Of a stretch of 45,295 bases of DNA, positions 1 through 8,595 are shown one piece after another; the first letter of the stretch is position 1, and each line of letters begins with the position of its first letter. The translations under genes and the position numbers were made by a program. The notes under the pieces were generated by a model. That model worked only from the letters and a program-made list of their open reading frames with translations. It was not told the DNA's origin and searched no databases. The stretch comes from an uncultured Collinsella sp. (GTDB taxonomy: Bacteria > Actinomycetota > Coriobacteriia > Coriobacteriales > Coriobacteriaceae). The stretch spans positions 1 through 45,295 of the forward strand of contig CANNOC010000019.1 in NCBI GenBank assembly GCA_947507155.1, read 5' to 3'.

Positions 1-143
1 AGTCCCTTGCGGCGTAGCTTTTATTTAAGCCGTCCAAGTTTTGGGGTGCAGTTCACGAAACGCTTTCCGGGGGCTCTGCGAGACATTGGATTGAAAAGCC
101 TGGCGGGCGGGCCTATGTCCAAGTGCCAACAGCGACCAGCGCG

Positions 144-1151
144 TTACTCGGCGTGCGCGTAATCAACCTTGGCGCGGCGAGCGGTGGCCTTCTCCCAATC
201 GCTGGTGCCCTCAAAGACATCCTGCTTGTAGGGATTGCGGCCGAGCTTCTTGGCACGGTAGGCGATGTAGATGATCGCGGCGACGTTGGCGACCAGCGCG
301 GCGACCGAGACCGCGGTGGCGGCGCCGGGGTCGAGCGTGGAGTGGGTCACAAAGATGGACTCCTCCTGGAAGTACGGGAATACCTGGGCAAACATGCACC
401 AAATAGCAAGCGTAAAGGCGCGGTTCTGAATCCAGCCGCCCTTGTTCCAGATAAAGGCGGCGACGGTGGGCGCCAGCAGCAGCGCAAAGCCGCAGAACCA
501 GGAGTGGGTGGGCAGGCAGTTGTAGGTGTAGCAGAAGTTCCAGATATCGTAGGCGATGATGTAGACCCAAGTCATGTCGGGCCACAACATGTCGGTCTGA
601 TCCTCGGAGGCGTAGACGCTCCACCAACCGGTCATGCAGAAGATGTTGATGAGACCGGCGATGCCGTTGAACACGTTGTTCCAGCCGGCAAGCTGCGTGG
701 CACCCTCGGAGGTGACCCAGGTGGACTGGCCCAGGACAAAGAAGTGATAGGCGCTCTCGAAGTCGGACACGACGGCGATCATGATGTTGATGGCGACGAT
801 CACAAACGGCCACGCGCGGAACCAATGCGCCTTGCCGATCTTGCCCCACTGGTACTTAATGGCAATGAAGCCCCAGCAACCGGCCAGCGCCGCGTACACC
901 TTGGCGTAGTGGAACCAGCTGTTCTGGTACACATGGGTGGGGTTGGTGAGCGCCCACTCGGCGCCCTGTGAGACGCCGATGGCGATGGCGACGCAGTAAA
1001 TGGTCATGGCCAGCGGAGCCACGCCAAAGATGATTGCTGCGCCCAGCTTGGTGCGGCGGCCGACCTCGTTGAGCACGATCAGGCCAATAAAGACCATGGC
1101 CCAGCCGGCCCAGTGGATAAGGGTATCGCTACCCCAAACATCGAACAGCAT
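144..1151 (-). CDS. DUF5692-type polytopic membrane protein
   Basis: A 335-residue, strongly hydrophobic protein with about eight or nine predicted membrane segments separated by short polar loops rich in Trp and Tyr. It starts MLFDVWGSDTLIHW and ends in a basic, charged tail (roughly residues 295-335). I recognise it as resembling the uncharacterised DUF5692 family found in gut Coriobacteriia and Clostridia; no biochemical role is known to me. It lies 63 bases downstream of the TetR gene on the same strand, so the two are probably co-transcribed and the protein may be the regulator's local target. No catalytic motif is visible, and a transporter or membrane sensor role is only a guess. Confidence 0.75.
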   Translation of the reverse strand: MLFDVWGSDTLIHWAGWAMVFIGLIVLNEVGRRTKLGAAIIFGVAPLAMTIYCVAIAIGVSQGAEWALTNPTHVYQNSWFHYAKVYAALAGCWGFIAIKYQWGKIGKAHWFRAWPFVIVAINIMIAVVSDFESAYHFFVLGQSTWVTSEGATQLAGWNNVFNGIAGLINIFCMTGWWSVYASEDQTDMLWPDMTWVYIIAYDIWNFCYTYNCLPTHSWFCGFALLLAPTVAAFIWNKGGWIQNRAFTLAIWCMFAQVFPYFQEESIFVTHSTLDPGAATAVSVAALVANVAAIIYIAYRAKKLGRNPYKQDVFEGTSDWEKATARRAKVDYAHAE

Positions 1152-1214
1152 GCTGCTCTCCTTTCACACGCCCGCGGCCCCTCTTCTGATCGCGGGCAGT
1201 TTGGCCAAATGTCG

Positions 1215-1877
1215 TCAGTTCTGGGGCTTGCGCTCCGGATACTTGGCGGTGTAGCCCTCGATGTGGAGCGTCGAGGCGATGATTTCCTTGACCGTCTCGT
1301 CGGGCACATCGGGGTGCGTGCGGATATACATCAAAAGACCCATGATGAGGGTGTAGAACGTCTCGTAGACATGGTCGATGCGTAGCTCATGATGGGCGAC
1401 AAAATCCACCACGGTGGTGTCGCAGATATACTGCGCCACGCGTTGGACCACGTTGTGCAGAAAGCCGCCGTAGAGCGCGCCGCTGCTGGAGGTGAGCGTA
1501 CTCGGCAGCTCGTGGCCGCTGGCGACCAGGCGCTTAAAGAGCGGGGCGACGGTGTCGAGTGCGCCCTCGATATCGCCGACGGTGCGGTTGGCATTCCACT
1601 GCTCGAGCTCGGAGATAAAACCGTCGATTGCCTCGTCCATGACGGCGGTGACGGCGGCGTCCATGTCGGCGAAGTAGTGGTAGAACAGCGAGCGCGTGCA
1701 GCCGGCTCGCTTGGTTACGGCCGATACCGATAGGTGGGACACGCCCAGCTCGGAGCTTACGGTGCGCACGGCGGCGAGGATCTCGCGACGGCGTTCGTCG
1801 CCCGTCAAGCGCTTTGCCGCGCTATCGGATACGGGGGCGGCATCGACCACAGAGGTATCTGCTGCGTTGTTGCCCAT
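1215..1877 (-). CDS. TetR/AcrR family transcriptional regulator
   Basis: A 220-residue protein with a TetR-type helix-turn-helix at about residues 28-75, including the recognition segment TKRAGCTRSLFYHYFADMD and the usual helix before it (RREILAAVRTVSSELGVSHL). The C-terminal ligand and dimer domain is divergent, as is normal for the family, and the effector cannot be inferred. The first 25 residues form a polar extension. It is divergent from the oxidoreductase gene starting at 2066 and upstream of the membrane protein at 144-1151. Two TTGAC-N5-GTCAA palindromes in the divergent gap are likely operators, so it probably controls itself and the oxidoreductase/HypA pair. Confidence 0.9.
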   Translation of the reverse strand: MGNNAADTSVVDAAPVSDSAAKRLTGDERRREILAAVRTVSSELGVSHLSVSAVTKRAGCTRSLFYHYFADMDAAVTAVMDEAIDGFISELEQWNANRTVGDIEGALDTVAPLFKRLVASGHELPSTLTSSSGALYGGFLHNVVQRVAQYICDTTVVDFVAHHELRIDHVYETFYTLIMGLLMYIRTHPDVPDETVKEIIASTLHIEGYTAKYPERKPQN

Positions 1878-1935
1878 GTTTTGCCGCCTTTCATCCTCTT
1901 TTGCCTGACCGTTCGCCTAACAGTCTTGAATATTG

Positions 1936-1973
1936 TTGACGGTTCGTCAATACTATTTTTGACACAATGTCAA
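1936..1973. promoter_or_regulatory. Paired TTGAC-N5-GTCAA operator-like palindromes
   Basis: Two perfect 5-bp inverted repeats with the same half-sites occur at 1936-1950 (spacer GGTTC) and 1959-1973 (spacer ACAAT), 23 bases centre to centre. They sit in the gap between the divergent TetR and oxidoreductase genes. Palindromes of this size near an autoregulated TetR gene are typical of its binding sites; the assignment is inferred from position. Confidence 0.6.
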
Positions 1974-2065
1974 CAATGGCGGGTGAACGGCATGGGGGCA
2001 TGCCCGGCCTGCAAAAAAGAGGGGTGCCGCGGTCTCGCCGGACTGTGGCAAGAGAAGGGACAACC

Positions 2066-4843
2066 ATGATTCTCAACGGACCGGGAATTAGCTACACCGA
2101 GCCCGACATCGGCTCGGAGTTCGTGCCGCCGCTGCCGGAGCATCCGCGTGAGGCCATCGTCAAACTGTGCGAGCACTGCACCAACCGTCTGTTGCACCGC
2201 GACGAGCTGCTGGGCTACGAGTACTGGTCGTTTGCCGAGGCCGCAACCGACGAGCAGGCCGAAGTGCTCTGCAAGATGAAGATGCGCCGTCCCTATACGC
2301 TGCCCGAGATGGTCAAGCTCACCGGCATGCCCGAGGCCGATATCGAGAAGATGCTCGACGACATGAGCTACACGGGTCTGCTCGAGTACAACTGGGAAAA
2401 TCCCGAGCGCGCCAAGCAGTGGGTCCTGCCCATGCTGGTGCCGGGTTCCGCCGAGTTCCTCAACATGCGCGTGGGCCAGCTCGAGGAGCATCCGGTCTAC
2501 GCCAAGTTCTTTGAGCAGGCGTCCAAGGGACCGCTGTCCAAGGCCACGCCGATGGTGCCGCCCGGAGGCGCCGGTATCGGCATGCACGTCATTCCGGTCG
2601 AGAAGGCCATTGACGCCGCGAGCACCTCGGTGCCTATTGAGCATATCGAGCACTGGCTCGACAAATACGAGGGCAAGTATGCCGCCAGCACCTGCAGTTG
2701 CCGCGCGAGCCGTCGCGTGATGGGTGAGGGCTGCGCCGACGACCCGGCCGATTGGTGCATCGCCGTGGGCGATATGGCCGACTACGTGGTCGAGACCGAT
2801 CGTGGCCATTACGTGACCCGCGACGAGGTCTACGACATCCTGCGCCAGGCCGAGGACAACGGCTTTGTGCACCAGATCACCAACATCGACGGCGAGAACA
2901 AGATCTTCGCCATCTGCAACTGCAACGTCAACGTGTGCTACGCCCTGCGCACCTCGCAGCTGTTCAACACGCCCAACTTGTCGCGCTCGGCCTATGTCGC
3001 CAAGGTCGAGAAGGACAAGTGCGTTGCCTGCGGTCGCTGCGTTGAGGTGTGCCCGGCCGGTGCCGCCAAGCTGGGCCAGAAGCTCTGCAGCAAAAAGGCC
3101 GGCGGACAGGTGCCCGAGTATCCGCGCCAGGAGCTGCCCGATGCCACCAAATGGGACCACACCAAGTGGTCGCCCAACTACCGCAACGATAACCGTATCG
3201 AGACGCACGAGTCCGGTACCGCTCCCTGCAAGACGGCCTGCCCCGCGCATGTCGCCGTTCAGGGCTATTTGAAGCTCGCGGCTCAGGGTCGCTATGACGA
3301 GGCCCTAGCACTCATCAAGCGCGAGAACCCGCTGCCCGCTATCTGTGGCCGTGTGTGCAATCGCCGCTGCGAGGATGCCTGCACCCGCGGCCGTGTGGAC
3401 GCCGCCGTGGCTATCGACGAGGTCAAGAAGTTCATCGCCCAGCGCGATCTGGACGCCGCGACCCGCTATGTCCCACCTGTGGTGACCCCGACGCGTGCCG
3501 GCGGCTTCGATCAGAAGGTCGCCATTATCGGCGCCGGCCCGGCCGGTCTGTCCTGCGCTTTCTACCTGGCCGAGAAGGGCTACAAGCCCGTCGTATTCGA
3601 GAAGAACGAGCGTCCGGGCGGTATGCTCACCTACGGTATTCCCAGCTTTAAGCTGGAGAAGGACGTTATCGAGGCCGAGGTCGAGATCATTCGCCTGATG
3701 GGCGCCGAGTTCCGCTATGGCGTGGAGGTCGGTCGCGATGTGACGCTCGACGAGCTGCGCGAGCAGGGTTTTAAGGCCTTTTATGTTGCCATCGGCTGCC
3801 AGGGCGGCCGCCTCGCCGGTATTCCGGGCGAGGATGCCGAGGATGTGACCGTGGCCGTCGACTTCCTTCGCGAGGTTAACAGCGGCAAGATCGACGCGCT
3901 GCCCGGCCGCACCATCGTGGTGGGCGGCGGCAACGTGGCTATCGATGTCGCGCGCAACGCCTGCCGTCTGGGTTCCGAGCACGTCGAGATGTTCTGCCTG
4001 GAGAGCGAGGCCCAGATGCCCGCCAGCGAGGAGGAGCGTCGCGAGGCCGTTGAGGACGGCGCTCACATCAGCTGCGGCTGGGGTCCCAAGGAGGTTCACC
4101 TGGACGAGTCCGGCCGTGTGTGCGGTATCACCTTCAAGCGCTGCACGCGTGTTTTTGACGACGAGGGCCGGTTTGCGCCCGAGTACGACGAGAACGACCT
4201 GCGCCGCGTCGATGCCGACCGTGTCGTCATGTCGATTGGCCAGTCCATCGTGTGGGGCGATCTGCTGGCTGGCTCCAAGGTGGAGCTTGGCCGCGGCCAG
4301 GGTGCTCTTGCCGATCCCCAGACCTACCAGACCGCCGAGCCCGACATCTTTGTGGGCGGCGATGTCTATACCGGTCCGAGCTTTGCCATCGATGCCATCG
4401 CCGCCGGTCACGAGGCCGCCGTGTCCATCCATCGCTTTGTGCAGCCGGGCTCCACGCTCACCATCGGCCGCAACCAGCGCCGCTACACCGCGCTCGACCG
4501 CAACGACGTTGTGCTCGAGAGCTACGACAACGCGAGCCGCGAGGTTGCGCATGTGGACCGCGAACGCGAGAAGGCTGCGCCGTTTAGCGAGTATGTTGAG
4601 ACCTTTACCGAGGAGCAGGTGCGCGCCGAGACCGCCCGCTGCCTGGGCTGCGGCGCCTCGATCGTCGACCCCAACAAGTGCATTGGCTGCGGCCTGTGCA
4701 CCACCAAGTGCGCGTTTGACGCCATCCATCTGGATCGCGACCGCCCCGAGTGCTCCACGATGGTCAAATACGAGCAAAAGCTCCCAAGCCTCGGCAAGTA
4801 CGCGCTCAAGCGCGCCATCAAGATCAAATTTGGTCGCAAGTAA
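2066..4843 (+). CDS. Multidomain Fe-S/FAD NAD(P)-dependent oxidoreductase (GltD-like)
   Basis: A 925-residue protein. The ATG at 2066 is chosen because AGAAGGGA lies just upstream at 2053-2060; the open frame extends 33 codons further without a better site. An N-terminal helical region of about 300 residues carries two cysteine clusters (CSCRASRRVMGEGC, CNCNVNVC). A 4Fe-4S motif CVACGRCVEVCP follows at about residues 318-330, then the cysteine-rich GltD-type region (CGRVCNRRCEDAC), an FAD Rossmann motif (AIIGAGPAGLSCAFYLAE, near 487), an NAD(P) motif (VVGGGNVAIDVARNA, near 618) and a C-terminal ferredoxin motif CIGCGLCTTKCAF. The fold matches the glutamate-synthase small-subunit and NfnB group, so electron transfer between NAD(P)H and another carrier is likely. 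The physiological partner is unknown. hypA follows after 34 bases, suggesting one operon. Confidence 0.85.
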   Translation: MILNGPGISYTEPDIGSEFVPPLPEHPREAIVKLCEHCTNRLLHRDELLGYEYWSFAEAATDEQAEVLCKMKMRRPYTLPEMVKLTGMPEADIEKMLDDMSYTGLLEYNWENPERAKQWVLPMLVPGSAEFLNMRVGQLEEHPVYAKFFEQASKGPLSKATPMVPPGGAGIGMHVIPVEKAIDAASTSVPIEHIEHWLDKYEGKYAASTCSCRASRRVMGEGCADDPADWCIAVGDMADYVVETDRGHYVTRDEVYDILRQAEDNGFVHQITNIDGENKIFAICNCNVNVCYALRTSQLFNTPNLSRSAYVAKVEKDKCVACGRCVEVCPAGAAKLGQKLCSKKAGGQVPEYPRQELPDATKWDHTKWSPNYRNDNRIETHESGTAPCKTACPAHVAVQGYLKLAAQGRYDEALALIKRENPLPAICGRVCNRRCEDACTRGRVDAAVAIDEVKKFIAQRDLDAATRYVPPVVTPTRAGGFDQKVAIIGAGPAGLSCAFYLAEKGYKPVVFEKNERPGGMLTYGIPSFKLEKDVIEAEVEIIRLMGAEFRYGVEVGRDVTLDELREQGFKAFYVAIGCQGGRLAGIPGEDAEDVTVAVDFLREVNSGKIDALPGRTIVVGGGNVAIDVARNACRLGSEHVEMFCLESEAQMPASEEERREAVEDGAHISCGWGPKEVHLDESGRVCGITFKRCTRVFDDEGRFAPEYDENDLRRVDADRVVMSIGQSIVWGDLLAGSKVELGRGQGALADPQTYQTAEPDIFVGGDVYTGPSFAIDAIAAGHEAAVSIHRFVQPGSTLTIGRNQRRYTALDRNDVVLESYDNASREVAHVDREREKAAPFSEYVETFTEEQVRAETARCLGCGASIVDPNKCIGCGLCTTKCAFDAIHLDRDRPECSTMVKYEQKLPSLGKYALKRAIKIKFGRK

Positions 4844-4877
4844 GTAGCCATAACGGGAACGGCGGAAGGAATTAAAA

Positions 4878-5306
4878 GTGCACGAGCTCGGAATCGTTTA
4901 CCACATCATTCGCGATGTCGAGAACGTGGCGCGCGCCAATGGCGTGCGTCGCGTTTCGAGCGTCACGCTGCTGCTGGGCGAGGTCTCGGGCGTCGTTCCC
5001 GACTTGCTGCTCGACGCTTGGCGCTGGGCGGCAGATAAAAAGCCCATCACGCAGGGCGCGGAGCTTATTGTGGAGCCCGTCGAGGCCGTGACGCATTGCG
5101 CGGCATGCGGTCGCGACTACGCGACGGTCGAGCACGGCAAGACCTGCCCCCATTGCGGTAGCGGCGAAACATACCTGCTGCAGGGCCAGGAGGTCATGAT
5201 CAAGCAGATCGAGACCCCCGACGAGGAACCGGCAGACACTGCCCCCGACGGCCCTTCCGACGTCCTCGACGCCGTCGATGCCGCCAACCCCCTCCACATC
5301 GTCTAG
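4878..5306 (+). CDS. hypA: HypA-type hydrogenase nickel-insertion chaperone
   Basis: A 142-residue protein starting at GTG 4878, preceded by GGAAGGA eight bases upstream. It opens with MHELGIVYHIIRDVENVA, where Met1-His2-Glu3 is the conserved HypA nickel site. It has the zinc motif CAACGRDY...CPHCGS, which anchors the zinc loop, followed by GQEVMIKQIE, the usual end of the fold. The family is about 115 residues long; this one has an acidic, proline-containing tail of about 25 extra residues. HypA delivers nickel to [NiFe]-hydrogenase large subunits. No hydrogenase or other hyp gene is in the window, so the client must be encoded elsewhere. It probably forms an operon with the upstream oxidoreductase. 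Confidence 0.92.
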   Translation: MHELGIVYHIIRDVENVARANGVRRVSSVTLLLGEVSGVVPDLLLDAWRWAADKKPITQGAELIVEPVEAVTHCAACGRDYATVEHGKTCPHCGSGETYLLQGQEVMIKQIETPDEEPADTAPDGPSDVLDAVDAANPLHIV

Positions 5307-5316
5307 GATCCCCTAT

Positions 5317-5389
5317 AAGTTGCGGTGAAATAGTTCCTAAATCCAGCCTTCTGGCTCTTAAACAAGAACTATTCCACCGCAACTTTTTT
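5317..5389 (+). repeat. Palindromic intergenic repeat, copy 1 (terminator-like)
   Basis: The left arm AAGTTGCGGTGAAATAGTTC (5317-5336) pairs with GAACTATTCCACCGCAACTT (5366-5385) with one mismatch, giving a 20-bp stem and a 29-base loop, followed by a T-run (5384-5389). It starts 10 bases after the hypA stop, so it can serve as that operon's terminator. The same arms recur at 9003-9071 and 44263-44282, which marks a dispersed repeat family. Confidence 0.85.
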
Positions 5390-5711
5390 GAGTGGTTTCG
5401 TAGATCATAAGTCGCGCAAATAGTCAAGTCATACCTGTTTGAACAATGTAGCGGCAGTACAAGCGCATTCGCGCTTGCCTAAAATCGATATTAATGAACA
5501 GTCTGCTTGTATCTGTAAAATGCGTGGCTTGATGAGCGACGCCTTGGCGGGTAATGAGTCAAAAAGCAGTAACGTAATCAACTTGTAACAAACTTAGACG
5601 TTTAAACAAATAATGCAACCTTTTACGAATTTAGCTATAATTCCACAAACCAAACAGGTATACTCCTTTCATGTCGTGTAGGAATTACGTAGACAAAAAG
5701 GAGGTTATGTG
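5390..5711 (+). promoter_or_regulatory. AT-rich leader upstream of PTS operon 1 with candidate promoter
   Basis: About 320 bases without a gene, clearly more AT-rich than the surroundings. A TATAAT hexamer at 5636-5641 is a good -10; the matching -35 position (5613-5618, ATGCAA) is weak, which suggests activator-dependent transcription. A perfect AGGAGG at 5699-5704 serves the EIIAB start. I see no riboswitch or further ORF here. Confidence 0.4.
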
Positions 5712-6701
5712 ATGGTAAGTATTGTTCTTGCTAGCCACGGGGACTTGGCAGCTGGAATCAAGCAGACGGGCTCGATGGTCTTTGGCGATCAGCCGTCTGT
5801 GGCCGTGGTCTCGCTCGAGCCGAGCATGGGCCCCGACGACTTCCGTGCTAAGGTCGAGGAAGCAATCGCTTCCTTCGAGGACCAGGAGCAGGTGCTCTTC
5901 CTCGTTGATCTGTGGGGCGGCACGCCGTTCAACCAGATTAGCGGGCTCATCGAGGGCCATGATTCCTGGGCTATCGTCACCGGTGTCAACCTGCCTATGC
6001 TCATCGAGGCATATTCGCAGCGCTTTGATGCAAAGAACACTGCACATGCGATCGCAAAACATCTCGTGACTGAGGCTAAGGCTGGCGTGCGCGTCAAGCC
6101 CGAGTCTCTGGAGCCCGAGGAGAAGAAGCCGGCTACGGCCGCCGCTGCTCCTGCAGGCGCCATCCCTCCGGGAACGGTCATCGGCGATGGGCACATCAAG
6201 ATCGCCCACGTCCGTATCGACACCCGTCTGCTGCATGGTCAGGTGGCCACCACGTGGACCAAGCAGATTAACCCCAACCGCATCATCGTGGTTTCCGACG
6301 GCGTTGCTCACGACGAGCTCCGCAAGACCATGATCGAGCAGGCTGCCCCTCCGGGAGTCCATGCCAACGTCGTGCCTATCAAGAAGATGGCCGAGGTCGT
6401 CAAGGACACGCGTTTTGGTGACACCAAGGCCATGCTGCTCTTCGAGAACCCGCAGGATCTGCTCAAGGCCATCGAGGCCGGCGTCGACATCAAGGAAGTC
6501 AACATCGGTTCCATGGCTCACTCCAAGGGCAAGGTCGTCGTCACCAACGCCGTCGCTATGGGCGATGACGACGTTAAGACCCTCGAGGCCCTCAAGGCCA
6601 AGGGCGTCAAGTTCGAGGTCCGCAAGGTTCCTTCGGATGCCTCCGAGGATCTCGACGCCATGTTGAAGAAAGCTAAGGCCGAACTGGCCGCTCAAGCATA
6701 G
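5712..6701 (+). CDS. manX: PTS mannose/fructose/sorbose-family EIIAB component
   Basis: A 329-residue cytoplasmic phosphotransfer protein. ATG 5712 is preferred over GTG 5709 because AGGAGG sits seven bases upstream. Residues 1-130 form the EIIA-Man domain, with the phospho-accepting His9 in VLASHGDLAAG. An Ala/Pro-rich linker (about 135-160) leads to the EIIB domain, whose active-site His is in RIDTRLLHGQVATTW. Phosphate passes from HPr to EIIA to EIIB to the incoming sugar. It is the first gene of a run with EIIC, EIID and ManO, spaced 18, 16 and about 120 bases, in the usual manXYZ order. The exact sugar (glucose, mannose or another hexose) cannot be fixed from sequence. Confidence 0.95.
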   Translation: MVSIVLASHGDLAAGIKQTGSMVFGDQPSVAVVSLEPSMGPDDFRAKVEEAIASFEDQEQVLFLVDLWGGTPFNQISGLIEGHDSWAIVTGVNLPMLIEAYSQRFDAKNTAHAIAKHLVTEAKAGVRVKPESLEPEEKKPATAAAAPAGAIPPGTVIGDGHIKIAHVRIDTRLLHGQVATTWTKQINPNRIIVVSDGVAHDELRKTMIEQAAPPGVHANVVPIKKMAEVVKDTRFGDTKAMLLFENPQDLLKAIEAGVDIKEVNIGSMAHSKGKVVVTNAVAMGDDDVKTLEALKAKGVKFEVRKVPSDASEDLDAMLKKAKAELAAQA

Positions 6702-6719
6702 TAAAGGAGGGTCCGATAC

Positions 6720-7538
6720 ATGTCTGCAATCACTATTCTGCTTGTTGCGATTGTCGCGTTGCTTGCCGGTATGGAAGGCATTCTGGATGAGTTCCAGTTC
6801 CATCAGCCGCTCGTGGCATGCACGCTTATCGGTCTCGTAACCGGTCACCTTCAGGAGGGCATCCTCCTGGGCGGTTCGCTCCAGATGATGGCCCTTGGCT
6901 GGGCTAACGTCGGCGCCGCCGTCGCGCCTGACGCCGCTCTGGCCTCGGTCGCTTCTTCGATCATCATGGTGCTCGCCCTCAACGGCGGCGCCACTGATTC
7001 GGCCAAGGCCGTTACCGCGGCCATCGCCGTCGCCGTCCCGCTGTCGGTCGCTGGTCTGTTCCTGACCATGATCTGCCGCACCATTGCTACCGCTATCGCT
7101 CACGCCATGGACGGTTGCGCCGAGAAGGGCGACTTCTCCGGCATCGAGCGCTGGCAGTACGCTGCCATCCTCATGCAGGGCCTTCGTATCGCCATCCCGG
7201 CAGTACTTCTGTGCGTTATCCCGGCCGAGGCTGTTACCAACGCGCTTAACGCTATGCCCGACTGGCTGTCCGGCGGCATGGCCGTCGGCGGCGGCATGGT
7301 CGCTTCCGTCGGTTACGCCATGGTCATCAACATGATGGCCACCAAGGAGACCTGGCCGTTCTTCATCCTCGGCTTTGTCCTTGCTGCCATCCCTCAGCTC
7401 ACGCTGATCGCCCTTGGCCTCATCGGCATCTCCCTTGCCCTCATCTACCTTGGCCTTAAGGATCTGGCCAAGCAGGGTGGCGGCACGGGCGGTGGCTCCG
7501 GCGACCCGCTCGGCGACATTCTGAACGATTACGAGTAG
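6720..7538 (+). CDS. manY: PTS mannose-family EIIC permease
   Basis: A 272-residue, very hydrophobic membrane protein of the EIIC-Man/sorbose family, with the typical opening MSAITILLVAIVALLAGMEG and the conserved stretches HQPLVACTLIGLVTGHLQEG and GGSLQMMALGWANVGAAVAPD. It forms the sugar-translocating channel together with EIID. A strong RBS (AAAGGAGGG) precedes the ATG. It ends in a Gly-rich segment (GGGTGGGSGD) before NDYE, a short cytoplasmic tail. It lies 18 bases after EIIAB and 16 before EIID. Confidence 0.95.
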   Translation: MSAITILLVAIVALLAGMEGILDEFQFHQPLVACTLIGLVTGHLQEGILLGGSLQMMALGWANVGAAVAPDAALASVASSIIMVLALNGGATDSAKAVTAAIAVAVPLSVAGLFLTMICRTIATAIAHAMDGCAEKGDFSGIERWQYAAILMQGLRIAIPAVLLCVIPAEAVTNALNAMPDWLSGGMAVGGGMVASVGYAMVINMMATKETWPFFILGFVLAAIPQLTLIALGLIGISLALIYLGLKDLAKQGGGTGGGSGDPLGDILNDYE

Positions 7539-7554
7539 GAGGGGAGTGATACAT

Positions 7555-8475
7555 ATGGCAGAGAACAAGATTCAGCTCACCAAGGCTGACCGTAAGAAGG
7601 TTTGCTTCCGTCATCAGTTCCTTCAGGGCTCGTGGAACTACGAGCGTATGCAGAACGGCGGCTGGTGCTTCGCAATGATCCCTGCGATCAAGAAGCTCTA
7701 CACCAGCAAGGATGACCAGATTGCCGCGCTTAAGCGCCACCTGGAGTTCTATAACACCCACCCCTATGTTTCCGCCCCCGTCATTGGCGTTACCCTCGCC
7801 CTCGAGGAGGAGCGCGCCAACGGTGCTCCGATCGATGACGTCGCCATCCAGGGCGTCAAGGTCGGTATGATGGGCCCGCTCGCCGGCGTCGGTGACCCCG
7901 TCTTCTGGTTCACCCTTCGCCCGATTCTGGGCGCTCTGGGCGCTTCCCTGGCCATGTCCGGCAGCATCGTCGGTCCGTTGCTGTTCTTCTTCGCGTGGAA
8001 CATCATCCGTTACGCTTTCCTGTGGTACACGCAGGAGTTTGGCTACAAGGTCGGCTCCTCTATCGCCAAGGACCTCTCCGGCGGTCTGATGGGCAAGGTC
8101 ACCGAGGGCGCTTCCATCCTGGGTATGTTCATCATCGGCGCCCTGGTCGAGCGCTGGGTGTCCATTTCCTTCACCCCGATCGTCTCCACGGTCAAGCAGT
8201 CTGCTGGCGCCTTTATCGACTGGGCTAGCCTGCCTTCCGGTTCCGAGGGTATCAAGGAAGCGCTGACGATGTACAACTCCGTCGGTGCTACCGCCCTTGA
8301 TCAGATGAAGGTCACCACGCTCCAGGGTAACCTCGATCAGCTCATCCCCGGCCTTGCCGCCGTGTGCCTGACCCTGCTGGTCTGCAAGCTCCTCAAGAAG
8401 AAGGTTAGCCCGATCGTCATCATCCTGGCTCTCTTCGCCGTCGGCATCATCGGTCGCTTCTGCGGCTTCATGTAA
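7555..8475 (+). CDS. manZ: PTS mannose-family EIID component
   Basis: A 306-residue EIID protein. I use ATG 7555 (MAENKIQLTKADRKK), ten bases after AGGAGGGG; GTG 7546 is in frame but overlaps that ribosome site. The N-terminal domain shows the family hallmarks (FRHQFLQGSWNYERMQNGGW, FYNTHPYVSAPVIGVTLALEE). The VGMMGPLAGVGDPVFWFTLRP segment and several C-terminal membrane helices follow. EIID partners EIIC in the membrane and is unique to this PTS family. The gene ends the core of the operon; a hairpin with a T-rich tail lies between it and manO. Confidence 0.95.
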   Translation: MAENKIQLTKADRKKVCFRHQFLQGSWNYERMQNGGWCFAMIPAIKKLYTSKDDQIAALKRHLEFYNTHPYVSAPVIGVTLALEEERANGAPIDDVAIQGVKVGMMGPLAGVGDPVFWFTLRPILGALGASLAMSGSIVGPLLFFFAWNIIRYAFLWYTQEFGYKVGSSIAKDLSGGLMGKVTEGASILGMFIIGALVERWVSISFTPIVSTVKQSAGAFIDWASLPSGSEGIKEALTMYNSVGATALDQMKVTTLQGNLDQLIPGLAAVCLTLLVCKLLKKKVSPIVIILALFAVGIIGRFCGFM

Positions 8476-8531
8476 GCACGCTTCGGCTTAAGACCGAGAG
8501 TTGCTAGGTAAGGGCTTTTGAGCCATTGAAA

Positions 8532-8575
8532 CGGACCGCACCCGGTGGGTACACTGGATGCGGTCCGATTGTTTT
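8532..8575 (+). terminator. Hairpin with T-rich tail between manZ and manO
   Basis: CGGACCGCA (8532-8540) pairs perfectly with TGCGGTCCG (8559-8567), followed by ATTGTTTT. This fits an intrinsic terminator or partial attenuator that would lower manO expression relative to manXYZ. Confidence 0.6.
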
Positions 8576-8595
8576 AATTGGAGGGCGAGGCGCGT

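Noticed and set aside
1..143. Coding end of a gene at the left edge
   Set aside because: No frame with recognisable protein sequence or a plausible stop context; left unassigned.
1970..3250. Long minus-strand frames opposite the oxidoreductase (also opposite pknB, PP2C, FhaA and dnaX)
   Set aside because: GC-rich codons produce long antisense frames throughout this window; their translations are Gly/Ala/His-rich with no domain, while the opposite frames are clear genes.
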